Source: Paenibacillus sp. XY044
GTDB taxonomy: Bacteria > Bacillota > Bacilli > Paenibacillales > Paenibacillaceae
Length of the DNA: 64,000 nucleotides
Assembly: GCF_002257645.1 (NCBI RefSeq)
Contig: NZ_NQMO01000015.1
Coordinates: 1-64,000 of the forward strand
Reading direction: 5' to 3'
Shown: piece after piece, positions 33,507 through 40,705 of the stretch
How positions within the stretch are numbered: the first letter of the stretch is position 1
How the letters are laid out: each line of letters begins with the position of its first letter
Position numbers and translations under genes: made by a program
Notes under the pieces: model-generated
What the model was told of the DNA's origin: nothing
The model's input: only the letters and a program-made list of their open reading frames with translations
Database searches by the model: none

Positions 33507-34020
33507 CGTCGTTCTCTCCTTTCATGAGGGGGGATGAGTGCTTTGCGATATACTTTCTCATCAGCGATAGCCCCTTATTGATTCTGGATTTGACGGTTCC
33601 CAAAGGAACGCGGATCATGTCGGCGATCTCCTGCTGGGTCAGTCCGTTAATGTAACGGAGAATCATGACCATCCGGATGTTGGCGGGAAGCCGCCCATAC
33701 AGCCCGGACAGCTCCAGGGCCAATTCCCGTCCTTCGACGGTTTCCTCGACCGAATGCGAGGGAGCAGCCAGCTGGCGATAGGAAAAGAGCTTCTCCTTGA
33801 TGACGCCTGCCTTTGAGCGGCGGAGCGAGTTTTTACACAGATTGGCCGCAATTTGAATGAGCCAGCGCCGGACGTCCTGAATAGAGCTCCGGTCCGCGAG
33901 CAGCGCCCGGATAAACGTCTCCTGGCAGAGGTCCTCGGCGTCCTCCCTGCGCTGCATCATATAATAGCAAAAGCTGTAGACATCCTGGTTAAAGGTCTCG
34001 AACAGCTCTTTGTCCGTCAT
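33454..34020 (-). CDS. ECF-type RNA polymerase sigma factor
   Basis: 188 residues with the two sigma domains of group 4 factors. Region 2 includes YYMMQRREDAEDLCQETFIRAL; region 4 includes LPANIRMVMILRYINGLTQQ with helix-turn-helix EIADMIRVPLGTVKSRINKG. The ATG at 34020 follows AGGAAGGTG. Its last 53 bases overlap the anti-sigma gene. The C-terminal tail after the HTH is polar and about 25 residues long. The promoter it recognises is not evident; an AAC-type motif upstream for self-regulation was not found. Confidence 0.9.
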   Translation of the reverse strand: MTDKELFETFNQDVYSFCYYMMQRREDAEDLCQETFIRALLADRSSIQDVRRWLIQIAANLCKNSLRRSKAGVIKEKLFSYRQLAAPSHSVEETVEGRELALELSGLYGRLPANIRMVMILRYINGLTQQEIADMIRVPLGTVKSRINKGLSLMRKYIAKHSSPLMKGENDDESIQLGTGGTGHFTKA

Positions 34021-34143
34021 TGTTTCACCTTCCTTGACTTGCAGTATTCCATGGAACCGATGCCGGCCGGCGTTGCTCCATTTGCCCATAAGACAAACAA
34101 CGCCGTATTTTCGTTCATTATCTTATCATGCAGGAATGGAAAA

Positions 34144-34178
34144 AAGCGGTCTTCCGCATGATAAGCAGAAGACCGCTT
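34144..34178 (-). terminator. Terminator of the methionine sulfoxide reductase gene
   Basis: AAGCGGTCTTC and GAAGACCGCTT, an 11-bp perfect stem, with TTTTT after it on the minus strand. It separates this gene from the sigma-factor gene. Confidence 0.85.
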
Positions 34179-34197
34179 CTTTCTTAGGATTCTTGTA

Positions 34198-34677
34198 TTA
34201 CAGCTGTGCCGTTAAAATGCCGGCAAACTGCTCGAGAAACTGCCGCTCATCTTGGTCAAACCGCCCTTTCAGCGGGCTGTCGATATCGAGTACGCCGATC
34301 AGGCGCTCGCCTTGGATAAGCGGAACGACGATTTCACTGTTCGAGGCGGCATCGCAAGCGATATGCCCGGGAAACTCATGCACGTCATCGACCACAATCG
34401 TTCTCTGCTCGGCTGCCGCTGTACCGCATACCCCTTTGCCCATGGGAATGCGAATGCAGGCAGGGAGGCCTTGAAACGGTCCGAGAACAAGCTCAGTTCC
34501 ATCATGAAGATAGAAACCGACCCAATTTATGTCAGGAAGGAAGCTGTTCAGCAGTGCTGAGGCGTTGGCCAGATTGGCGATGGAGCTTGGCTCATTATGG
34601 ATGAGCGACTTAAGCTGCTCGAGAACTGTTGCAAATTGGTCATTCCGGTTTCCTTCGTAGGGAAGGGCTTGAAACAT
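34198..34677 (-). CDS. Free methionine-R-sulfoxide reductase (GAF fold)
   Basis: Cytoplasmic repair enzyme of 159 residues that reduces free L-methionine-(R)-sulfoxide, with thioredoxin as donor. The GAF core shows GPFQGLPACIRIPMGKGVCG and HEFPGHIACDAASNSEIVVP. The three redox cysteines fall at 74, 84 and 108, the same spacing as in characterised fRMsr (YtsP in B. subtilis, MsrC in E. coli). ATG at 34677 follows AAGAGGTGG. Monocistronic and terminated before the sigma gene. Confidence 0.93.
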   Translation of the reverse strand: MFQALPYEGNRNDQFATVLEQLKSLIHNEPSSIANLANASALLNSFLPDINWVGFYLHDGTELVLGPFQGLPACIRIPMGKGVCGTAAAEQRTIVVDDVHEFPGHIACDAASNSEIVVPLIQGERLIGVLDIDSPLKGRFDQDERQFLEQFAGILTAQL

Positions 34678-34737
34678 GACGATCCACCTCTTTTCTGTCT
34701 TTTAACCGTTGGTTAATTATAAAAGATAGTATACAGG

Positions 34738-34797
34738 AATTCCTTCCACGTCAAGTAAAATTCCTTCCTGTCAAAGTAAAGATCATTTCCTGTTAAG
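34738..34797. repeat. Imperfect tandem repeats upstream of the small HTH-like gene
   Basis: AATTCCTTCC begins two adjacent units with a 21-base period (34738 and 34759), each ending in CAA-GTAAA; a third, weaker unit follows (GATCATTTCCTGTTAAG). They lie between divergent genes and could be operator repeats. Confidence 0.4.
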
Positions 34798-34924
34798 CCT
34801 GCTGTTTCCGGCATTCGGCGCGGTTTAACCGGGACGGCCATTGTTTCCCGACTACGGAAGAGGGGTAAACAATGGTAATGACAGGCTCATTTTTACCAGG
34901 CGTTAGCCGGAAGGAGAGGAATCT

Positions 34925-35233
34925 ATGCGTGCAGACGTACAAAATTTATTTATGAGTATCCATATGCTTTACCATGCCCATCACCATGATTTGACCATCC
35001 GTGATATGCAGCCCGTGCTGGAGGCGCACGGCTACAAGGTGGGGGAACGGGAAGTGAAGCAGCAGCTGGAGCGCCTGACCGAATTGAACTTTCTGACGGC
35101 TCACGGCGATGAATACAGCTTGACCGGAACGGGAATCGGAGAGTTTAAGGAAATTCAGGTCATGCTCCAGAAGCTGTGCGGGGAAGTGCTGGCACCGCTC
35201 GAAGAAACGGAGGGCGCGAATACCGGCGCTTAA
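34925..35233 (+). CDS. Small winged-helix-like protein, function unknown
   Basis: 102 residues, His-rich near the start (MLYHAHHHDLT). Residues 20-80 look like a winged helix: helices around DMQPVLEAHGYKV and REVKQQLERLTELNFL, then a beta wing with DEYSLTGTG. It could be a DNA-binding regulator, although the usual recognition-helix pattern is weak. AAGGAGAGG precedes the ATG. The next gene follows 71 bases later on the same strand. I cannot name a family. Confidence 0.72.
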   Translation: MRADVQNLFMSIHMLYHAHHHDLTIRDMQPVLEAHGYKVGEREVKQQLERLTELNFLTAHGDEYSLTGTGIGEFKEIQVMLQKLCGEVLAPLEETEGANTGA

Positions 35234-35304
35234 CGCCCTGGCTCCGCAAATCAACTTCCTGCCACCCAGAATCGTTACCGCATCTTAGAATGGAGGGATT
35301 GACT

Positions 35305-35796
35305 ATGCACAAATGGCTTATTTCTGTTATGATGGCAAGCCCGGTGCTGTTGCAGCGGGTCTTGGCAGCGGAGCTGCCCGAAGCTGAGGCAGAGCACAGC
35401 GCGCACGGAGCTTGGTACTGGTTGTCCTATGCGCTGGCGATTCTTTTGTTCGGATTTGCCGTGTATGCCATGATCGGGGCCCGCCTGAAACGCCGGCTCG
35501 GTCGTTTGAAGCATACGCTGTCGGATGAATTGGTCAAAGTCAACGGCACCTTGGTCGCCGAAAAATCCTCGGAATTGACGGAGGAAAGAGCCGGTCAATT
35601 CGCGCAGTCCCGTATCCTCAGACTGACGGATCTAAGGGACCGACTGAGATCGGACGTGGATGCGCTCAGCGAGCTGGACGTCTCCGTATTCGATCTGAAA
35701 GGATTAAACCAGGCGATCAGTCATTACAACGCGGAGAAAATGAGCATCCGGGAAGACATTGCGGCAGAGGAGAGCAAGCAGTACTGGATGCGATAA
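35305..35796 (+). CDS. Small membrane protein with cytoplasmic coiled coil
   Basis: 163 residues. An N-terminal hydrophobic segment (WLISVMMASPVLLQRVLA) may be a signal peptide with cleavage after VLAA; a second helix (WYWLSYALAILLFGFAVYAMIGA) anchors the protein. The remainder (about 65-163) is charged and helical, probably a coiled coil. GGAGGG is 7 bases before the ATG. Function unknown; it may be co-transcribed with the preceding small gene, and a terminator follows. Confidence 0.7.
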   Translation: MHKWLISVMMASPVLLQRVLAAELPEAEAEHSAHGAWYWLSYALAILLFGFAVYAMIGARLKRRLGRLKHTLSDELVKVNGTLVAEKSSELTEERAGQFAQSRILRLTDLRDRLRSDVDALSELDVSVFDLKGLNQAISHYNAEKMSIREDIAAEESKQYWMR

Positions 35797-35826
35797 TGGC
35801 TAGCCTTATGTTCATGAATATAGGAG

Positions 35827-35876
35827 AAGCCCCTTGGTCCGAAGGACAGGCGTCCGGAGCCTAAGGGGCTTTTAGT
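35827..35876. terminator. Bidirectional terminator
   Basis: AAGCCCCTT and AAGGGGCTTTT with an inner TCCG-rich loop, between the small membrane protein gene and the convergent hydrolase gene. Confidence 0.8.
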
Positions 35877-35908
35877 TATAGCGAAATTTCAAACTTTTCG
35901 CGGAACGT

Positions 35909-36913
35909 TTACATATTAAATTCCGGCTGGGGGAGCCCCGCCTGTACAGGCTCTTCCATAAGCTCCGCGACCTGCTCCGGCTGCCGGGCAGGGGAGGCCC
36001 CTTCCATGACGTCTCGGACAAATTCCTGCACGGCTTTTTTATACAGCTCGGGGTTGACCCCCAGCGCATTGCCATGGGAGGCTCCCTCAACGAGAAGGAG
36101 CCGTTTCATACCCTCCTTGGCGGCGAACAGTTCTTCACTCATCTCCGTCGGGATATAGCGATCCTGCGTACCATGGATAAACATGACCGGAACGGAACTG
36201 TACCGGGCGGAACGGACAGGGCTGACCTGATTGAGCGTAAAGCCGGCTTTCCGGAGCAGCCTGCGGTCGACAAGCGGAAGAAAAACGGCGGCGGGAATAC
36301 GGTTCAGCGCCTGCATTTGATGATGCATCAGCCGTGTCAGATCGGAATAAGGGCAGTCGGCGATCACAAAGGATGCGTCGGTTTGAGGCAAGGACAGGTA
36401 TTCGAGCACGGTTCCGCCTCCAAGCGACATACCGTGCAGTCCGATGACCGCATCGCTGCCGTAGGTGGTGCGAATCCACCGGATCCATGAGTCCATGTCG
36501 TGCTTTTCGTGAAACCCGTAGGTCGTGTATTTACCTTCGCTTTTTCCGTGCCGGCGCATGTCGATCAAGAGCGTGTGAAACCCTTCCTCCTGGAAGATAT
36601 CCATAAAGGGAATGGAAGCCGGTAGAGAGGCGGTGTACCCATGGACCAGAATAATAAAACGGTTAGATTCCGACGGGTTTGGCACAAGCATGCCGCTTAG
36701 TTTCAGGCCGTCATAGCTCGTAATTTGAACCTCCTGTTTGGGCAGCGACTCAAAGTAATCCTGCTTGAACAGCCCCACCTGCTCCATGGCTTGAAAGGTC
36801 TGCTCGTAAGTGAGGGCCTTCATCTGCGTCATTTGATGAAAAGCGTAGCGCGTAATTCCCACCATCACCAGGGCAGCAGCAAATACGACAATAACGGCAG
36901 TCTGCCACTCCAT
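35909..36913 (-). CDS. Alpha/beta hydrolase, membrane-anchored
   Basis: 334 residues. N-terminal membrane helix (VIVVFAAALVMVGI), then an alpha/beta-hydrolase domain: oxyanion strand FIILVHGYTA, nucleophile elbow GLHGMSLGGG, catalytic Asp near FIHGTQDRYIP and His in GASHGNALG. The family (YqkD/BEM46-like) includes serine esterases without defined substrate. ATG at 36913 follows GGGGGAACA; the longer frame upstream has no ribosome site. Monocistronic. Confidence 0.9.
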   Translation of the reverse strand: MEWQTAVIVVFAAALVMVGITRYAFHQMTQMKALTYEQTFQAMEQVGLFKQDYFESLPKQEVQITSYDGLKLSGMLVPNPSESNRFIILVHGYTASLPASIPFMDIFQEEGFHTLLIDMRRHGKSEGKYTTYGFHEKHDMDSWIRWIRTTYGSDAVIGLHGMSLGGGTVLEYLSLPQTDASFVIADCPYSDLTRLMHHQMQALNRIPAAVFLPLVDRRLLRKAGFTLNQVSPVRSARYSSVPVMFIHGTQDRYIPTEMSEELFAAKEGMKRLLLVEGASHGNALGVNPELYKKAVQEFVRDVMEGASPARQPEQVAELMEEPVQAGLPQPEFNM

Positions 36914-37155
36914 AGGATGTTCCCCCTTTCTTTTTGCACAGTCCAGTAAACGTAGTATCACCGGAACTTTTCCAGGCAACTCATGTTTTTTTCATAAAAA
37001 GAACTCACTACATGGTGTCATGTAATTGATTTTGTTACAATTTATTTAACAATTCCCGATTCGAGCCGTTTTGGAAGCGGTTCTTTCTGGTCATAGGCGG
37101 GGGGAGATGCTAGAATAACCTAGAGAAGAAGTGTTAAGTAACTTACATTAAGGAA

Positions 37156-37196
37156 GAACTAAAGACCTAAATGCCAAGGCGCCTCAGCTTTAGTTC
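37156..37196 (+). promoter_or_regulatory. Leader hairpin before bdbD
   Basis: GAACTAAAG (37156-37164) pairs exactly with CTTTAGTTC (37188-37196), with GGCGCC in the loop; it ends 5 bases before the bdbD ribosome site. It has no T-run, so translational control or mRNA protection is more likely than termination. Confidence 0.45.
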
Positions 37197-37220
37197 ACAA
37201 GAAAGGAGACGTCAGGCTTC

Positions 37221-37943
37221 GTGAAACCGAAGAAGAAGCAAGTCAACGCCGTCGCCCAACGCAAAGCCCAGCGGGTAGCGCAGGAGAAACGCATGAAGAA
37301 CATCATGTGGATTACAGGTGCATGCATCGTCGTGCTGATCCTGCTGTTGGTATTTATTCGGCCGCAGTCCAAGGAAGCATCGTTTGATTACAGCTCGCTT
37401 CCGGTGCTTGGGAACCCGGACGCCCCGATCAAGATCGTGGAAATGGGTGACTACAAGTGTCCGGCCTGCCAGTACTTCAGTCAGGATATCGAGCCGAGCC
37501 TGCAGAAAGATTTTATCGATAGCGGCAAAGCCGCCCTGTATTTCATGAATTACCTTATCATCAGTCCGAAAGCCGACTCCAACACGGCTGCACTGGCCGC
37601 GCAATCGGTGTTCCATCAAAACAAGGATGAATTTTGGAAGTATTACCATGTGCTTTTCGACAACCAGCAGGACGAGACTACCGAGTGGGCTACACCGGAG
37701 GTTCTGGTGAAGCTGGCCCGCGACAATGACATCAAGGTCGATTACGATCAGCTCAGCAAGGATATCGAAGAGAAGACGTATCAGGAAGAAGTGGACAGCC
37801 ACATGGCTACCGGCACCAAGCTTGGGGTGAACAGCACGCCAACGCTGTACGTGAACGGTGAAAAGGTGGCGGAGAATGTTACGCTCGATTACTCCGCACT
37901 CAAGAGCTACTTGGATAAAAAGTCGGCTGACACCGACAAGTAA
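37221..37943 (+). CDS. bdbD: DsbA-family thiol-disulfide oxidoreductase (BdbD)
   Basis: Membrane-anchored thioredoxin-fold oxidase that introduces disulfides into exported proteins, 240 residues. A basic N-terminus and one helix (IMWITGACIVVLILLLVFI) anchor it; the catalytic CPAC is at residues 80-83 and the cis-proline loop is NSTPTLYV. GTG at 37221 follows AAAGGAG. bdbC starts 14 bases after the stop, the usual redox pair. The leader hairpin just upstream may modulate translation. Confidence 0.93.
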   Translation: MKPKKKQVNAVAQRKAQRVAQEKRMKNIMWITGACIVVLILLLVFIRPQSKEASFDYSSLPVLGNPDAPIKIVEMGDYKCPACQYFSQDIEPSLQKDFIDSGKAALYFMNYLIISPKADSNTAALAAQSVFHQNKDEFWKYYHVLFDNQQDETTEWATPEVLVKLARDNDIKVDYDQLSKDIEEKTYQEEVDSHMATGTKLGVNSTPTLYVNGEKVAENVTLDYSALKSYLDKKSADTDK

Positions 37944-37957
37944 GGGGAGTTTTTCGG

Positions 37958-38395
37958 ATGGAAGGCAACCGTTTCATTGCGTTCATCAAGCCCTATAGCC
38001 TGTATTTTGCCTGGATCGTGTCCATTGTCGCCACGGGAAGCAGCCTGTATTTAAGCGAAGTGATGCACTACGAACCCTGCAGACTGTGCTGGTTCCAGCG
38101 GATATTCATGTATCCGGAAGTGATCCTGCTCGGGATCGCCAGCTACAAAAATGATCGTAAAATCATTCCTTATGCAGTGACCCTTAGCGCGATCGGCGGC
38201 TGCATCTCGATATATCATTATGCGGAGCAGAAGATTCCTGCGCTTGCCCAAGCACTGCCATGCAAAGTAGGCATTCCTTGCAATTTCGATTATTTGAACT
38301 GGCTTGGCTTCATTACGATCCCGCTTCTGGCATTGATCGCTTTTATTTTCATCATTGCATTTCTGCTGATGGGAAGAACGGAAGCACAGCATTAA
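37958..38395 (+). CDS. bdbC: Disulfide bond formation protein BdbC (DsbB-like)
   Basis: Quinone-linked partner that re-oxidises BdbD, 145 residues with four membrane helices. The first redox pair is CRLC in the first extracytoplasmic loop; the second pair is in the second loop (ALPCKVGIPCNF), as in DsbB/BdbC. Directly behind bdbD; ATG at 37958 follows AAGGGGAG. Ends before a terminator. Confidence 0.94.
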   Translation: MEGNRFIAFIKPYSLYFAWIVSIVATGSSLYLSEVMHYEPCRLCWFQRIFMYPEVILLGIASYKNDRKIIPYAVTLSAIGGCISIYHYAEQKIPALAQALPCKVGIPCNFDYLNWLGFITIPLLALIAFIFIIAFLLMGRTEAQH

Positions 38396-38418
38396 TCACG
38401 AAAAATACAGCGACGGAC

Positions 38419-38476
38419 AAGCACTTCGGCTGCAGCCCTCCTTACGGACCCAGGGTTAGCGCCGGGGTGCTTTTTG
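38419..38476 (+). terminator. Terminator of bdbDC
   Basis: AAGCACTTCGGC (38419-38430) pairs with GCCGGGGTGCTT (with G-U pairs), followed by TTTT. Confidence 0.75.
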
Positions 38477-38576
38477 CGTTCAAATGGAAGATACCGGGAG
38501 CGGAGGCGCCCTTGTGCTTCAGGGGGCAGGCGTTGTACATTGATAATATTGCAGAGAAAACGAAAGGGGCGTTTGG

Positions 38577-39143
38577 ATGAGCTATCAATGCAGCGGGCAT
38601 ATTCCCGAGCTTGAAGGGTGGCGGATCCGGCTGCGTCCGCTTCAGGACGGCGACGCCCAGGCGCTATATGCGTGCTGGAACGACGAGGAGGTGCGGAGGT
38701 ACTCCGATCTTCCCGACCTGCCGGACGAAACGGCGGCGGCGGAGCTCATCCGGCTGCTGAACCGTTTGTCGGCTACCGAGGACGGGCTGCGCTGGGGAAT
38801 TCTCCTGCCGGAGGCGGGGATCATCGGCAGCTGCGGTTTTAACTGGTGGCAGCTGGAGGGTGCCTACCGGGGGGAAATCGGCTGCGAGCTTGCGAGGCCC
38901 CAGTGGGGGAAAGGCTACATGCGCGAAGCGATCGGCCTGATGCTCGGGTTCGGCTACCGAACCATGGGCCTCAACCGGATTGAAGCGCTGACCGATCCAC
39001 GGAATGAACGGGCCGTCCGGCTGTTTGGGTCCCTGGGATTCACGGCCGAAGGCCGACTGAGACAGTACCGCCATACGGCGTCGGGATTTCACGATGCGCT
39101 GCTCCATTCGCTGCTGCGCGAAGAGTGGGAGCAGGCGGAATAA
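38577..39143 (+). CDS. GNAT family N-acetyltransferase (RimJ/RimL-like)
   Basis: 188 residues with the acetyl-CoA-binding GNAT core: IGCELARPQWGKGYMREAI forms the pyrophosphate loop (QxxGKG type), then MGLNRIEALTDPRNERAVRLFGSLGF. The N-terminal RLRPLQDGDAQALYACWND is typical of RimJ/RimL-like enzymes that acetylate protein N-termini or small amines. The ATG follows GAAAGGGG. Substrate not predictable. Lies 32 bases before the ECF transporter T gene, so some co-transcription is possible. Confidence 0.9.
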   Translation: MSYQCSGHIPELEGWRIRLRPLQDGDAQALYACWNDEEVRRYSDLPDLPDETAAAELIRLLNRLSATEDGLRWGILLPEAGIIGSCGFNWWQLEGAYRGEIGCELARPQWGKGYMREAIGLMLGFGYRTMGLNRIEALTDPRNERAVRLFGSLGFTAEGRLRQYRHTASGFHDALLHSLLREEWEQAE

Positions 39144-39175
39144 AAAAGATTAGAACAAGGAGGAGCGATCACACG

Positions 39176-39949
39176 ATGATCATATCGTATCAAAGGGGAG
39201 GCTCGCCGCTGCACCGGATCGATCCGCTCAGCAAGCTTGTGGTCCTGTTCTGCATCGCCGTGCTGACGATGCGTCTGCACACATCGGCTGGGCAGGCACT
39301 GCTGCTTCTGGCAGCGGCGGTCATGGCTCGAACGGCAGGCGGTATCAGTTGGAAAAGGCAGTGGAAAGCGATGGCCTTCCTGATTGGTTTTGCGGTTCCG
39401 TATTTTGTACTGACTCTGCTGACCGTACCCGGCAGCCATACAATCTGGCAGTTCGGCGTGCTGCACGTGACGACGGAGGGGGCCGATGCGGCCGGTTCGG
39501 TGACGCTGCGCATATTTACGGTGTTTCTTTCATCCTTTGTCTTCATGGTCACAACCGATCCCGGCGATCTCGTCACCGCGTTAACCCGGCGGCTGAAGGT
39601 TCCTTACCGGTTTGCCTTCGGCATTTCGATGGCGCTCACGTTTTTGCCTTTGCTTGAAGAAGAAGGAAGAAGCATCTCGGCTGCCCATCAGGTCAGGGGA
39701 GCGGCTCGCCCTAAGGGAATCAAGCAGCGCCTAGGCTGGTGGAAGGTTTTTGTGTCCGCTATTTTGCATAATGCCGTGCGCCGGATTCAGCAGACAGCGG
39801 GAGCAATGGAAGCTAAAGGCTTTGGCGCTTATCCTGAGCGGACGTTTCTAAGGGAGCAGAAGCCATCTGCAGCCGGGCAAATCATGGCGGTTGGGGTCGT
39901 GCTGATCACCGCGGCGTTGTGGTGGTATATCCATATTGTTAACCTGTGA
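39176..39949 (+). CDS. ECF transporter transmembrane (T) component
   Basis: Energy-coupling-factor T subunit of 257 residues (CbiQ/EcfT family). Five or six helices; the two cytoplasmic motifs that bind the ATPases are seen as AHQVRGAARPKG (first Arg-Gly motif) and GAMEAKGFG (second). AAGGAGGA lies 11 bases before the ATG. The S and A components follow after a 138-base gap holding its own promoter, so the three are neighbours but may not share a single transcript. Confidence 0.88.
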   Translation: MIISYQRGGSPLHRIDPLSKLVVLFCIAVLTMRLHTSAGQALLLLAAAVMARTAGGISWKRQWKAMAFLIGFAVPYFVLTLLTVPGSHTIWQFGVLHVTTEGADAAGSVTLRIFTVFLSSFVFMVTTDPGDLVTALTRRLKVPYRFAFGISMALTFLPLLEEEGRSISAAHQVRGAARPKGIKQRLGWWKVFVSAILHNAVRRIQQTAGAMEAKGFGAYPERTFLREQKPSAAGQIMAVGVVLITAALWWYIHIVNL

Positions 39950-39961
39950 TTTATTTTTAGG

Positions 39962-39990
39962 TTGACGTTTCGTTTCCGATCATGCACAAT
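39962..39990 (+). promoter_or_regulatory. Promoter of the YkoE operon
   Basis: TTGACG (39962-39967), a 17-base spacer and CACAAT (39985-39990), just after the T-component stop codon. Confidence 0.6.
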
Positions 39991-40012
39991 AGCAGGGAGG
40001 CATGGCCTTGAC

Positions 40013-40057
40013 GCAGGGAACCTGCCGATGCGAGTCATCCACAGGCGGGATAATCCC
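40013..40057 (+). promoter_or_regulatory. Structured 5' leader of the YkoE gene
   Basis: Short stems GCAGG-GAA-CCTGC (40013-40025) and GGGA-TAA-TCCC (40047-40056); alternatively CCTG (40021) pairs with CAGG (40042). AGGGAA followed by TGCGAGTC weakly recalls the L4 core of B12 riboswitches, but the canonical spacing and the remaining elements are missing. TPP-riboswitch motifs (CTGAGA and the P4/P5 core) are not present. The leader character is likely; its class is not known. Confidence 0.3.
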
Positions 40058-40087
40058 ACTATTTTCCTGATTAGGAGTTGACATGAG

Positions 40088-40705
40088 TTGGAAACTTTAT
40101 CACAATCAAAGAGACGTGTTGTCCCGTTTACCACGCTGGACATCGTGCTGATGGCGATGCTGGCCACAGCGAACGCGGTATTGACCTTTTATTTATCTTA
40201 CATTAATAAAATGCTGAACAGCCTGGGAGGCCCCGTGGCGACTTCCACCATCGTCGGCGTGTACATGGTGTACGGCCTGCTGGCCTATTACATTATCCGC
40301 AAGCCGGGAACAGCGGCGATTACATACGGAATCGGCGGCGCGATCCAATGCTTCGTGGGCAACACCTACGGGATCGCGGCGAGCATCGTGGCGGCGCTGT
40401 GTTATCTGGTTGTGGCGGAAGGCGTATTTTTTCTAATGCGGTACAAGCGCTGGAATGCCGGGGCGATGATGCTGGTCGGCGGTGCGATGGTGCCGATCTG
40501 GTTCATTTGTGCGGCGAACATGTTCGGGTATACGTCCTGGAGCTTTCAGGTTCTGGCGGTAACGATGGTCGTGCGGATCATCAGCGGCATTGTGCTGTGC
40601 GGCCTGCTCACCAAGGTACTTGGGGATATGCTTCAGCGAAGCGGACTGCTTAAACGTTTTGCCATTGGCAGAAAGGCTTCTGCGGATGCAGGGAACTTCC
40701 ATTGA
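40088..40705 (+). CDS. YkoE-family ECF substrate-binding (S) component
   Basis: 205 residues, about six membrane helices. It matches the YkoE family: GPVATSTIVGVYMVYGLLAYYIIRKPG and GNTYGIAASIVAALCYLVVAEGVFF. B. subtilis YkoE is the hydroxymethylpyrimidine (thiamine precursor) uptake component. TTG at 40088 is preferred: AGGAG lies 10 bases before it; the ATG at 40083 gives only a 22-codon frame. Its end overlaps the ATPase gene by 20 bases. B. subtilis controls its copy by a TPP riboswitch that is not seen here, so the ligand needs independent evidence. Confidence 0.85.
   Translation: METLSQSKRRVVPFTTLDIVLMAMLATANAVLTFYLSYINKMLNSLGGPVATSTIVGVYMVYGLLAYYIIRKPGTAAITYGIGGAIQCFVGNTYGIAASIVAALCYLVVAEGVFFLMRYKRWNAGAMMLVGGAMVPIWFICAANMFGYTSWSFQVLAVTMVVRIISGIVLCGLLTKVLGDMLQRSGLLKRFAIGRKASADAGNFH

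Noticed and set aside
39991..40087. TPP riboswitch before the YkoE gene
   Set aside because: The conserved CTGAGA and the second TPP-binding core were looked for and are not present.
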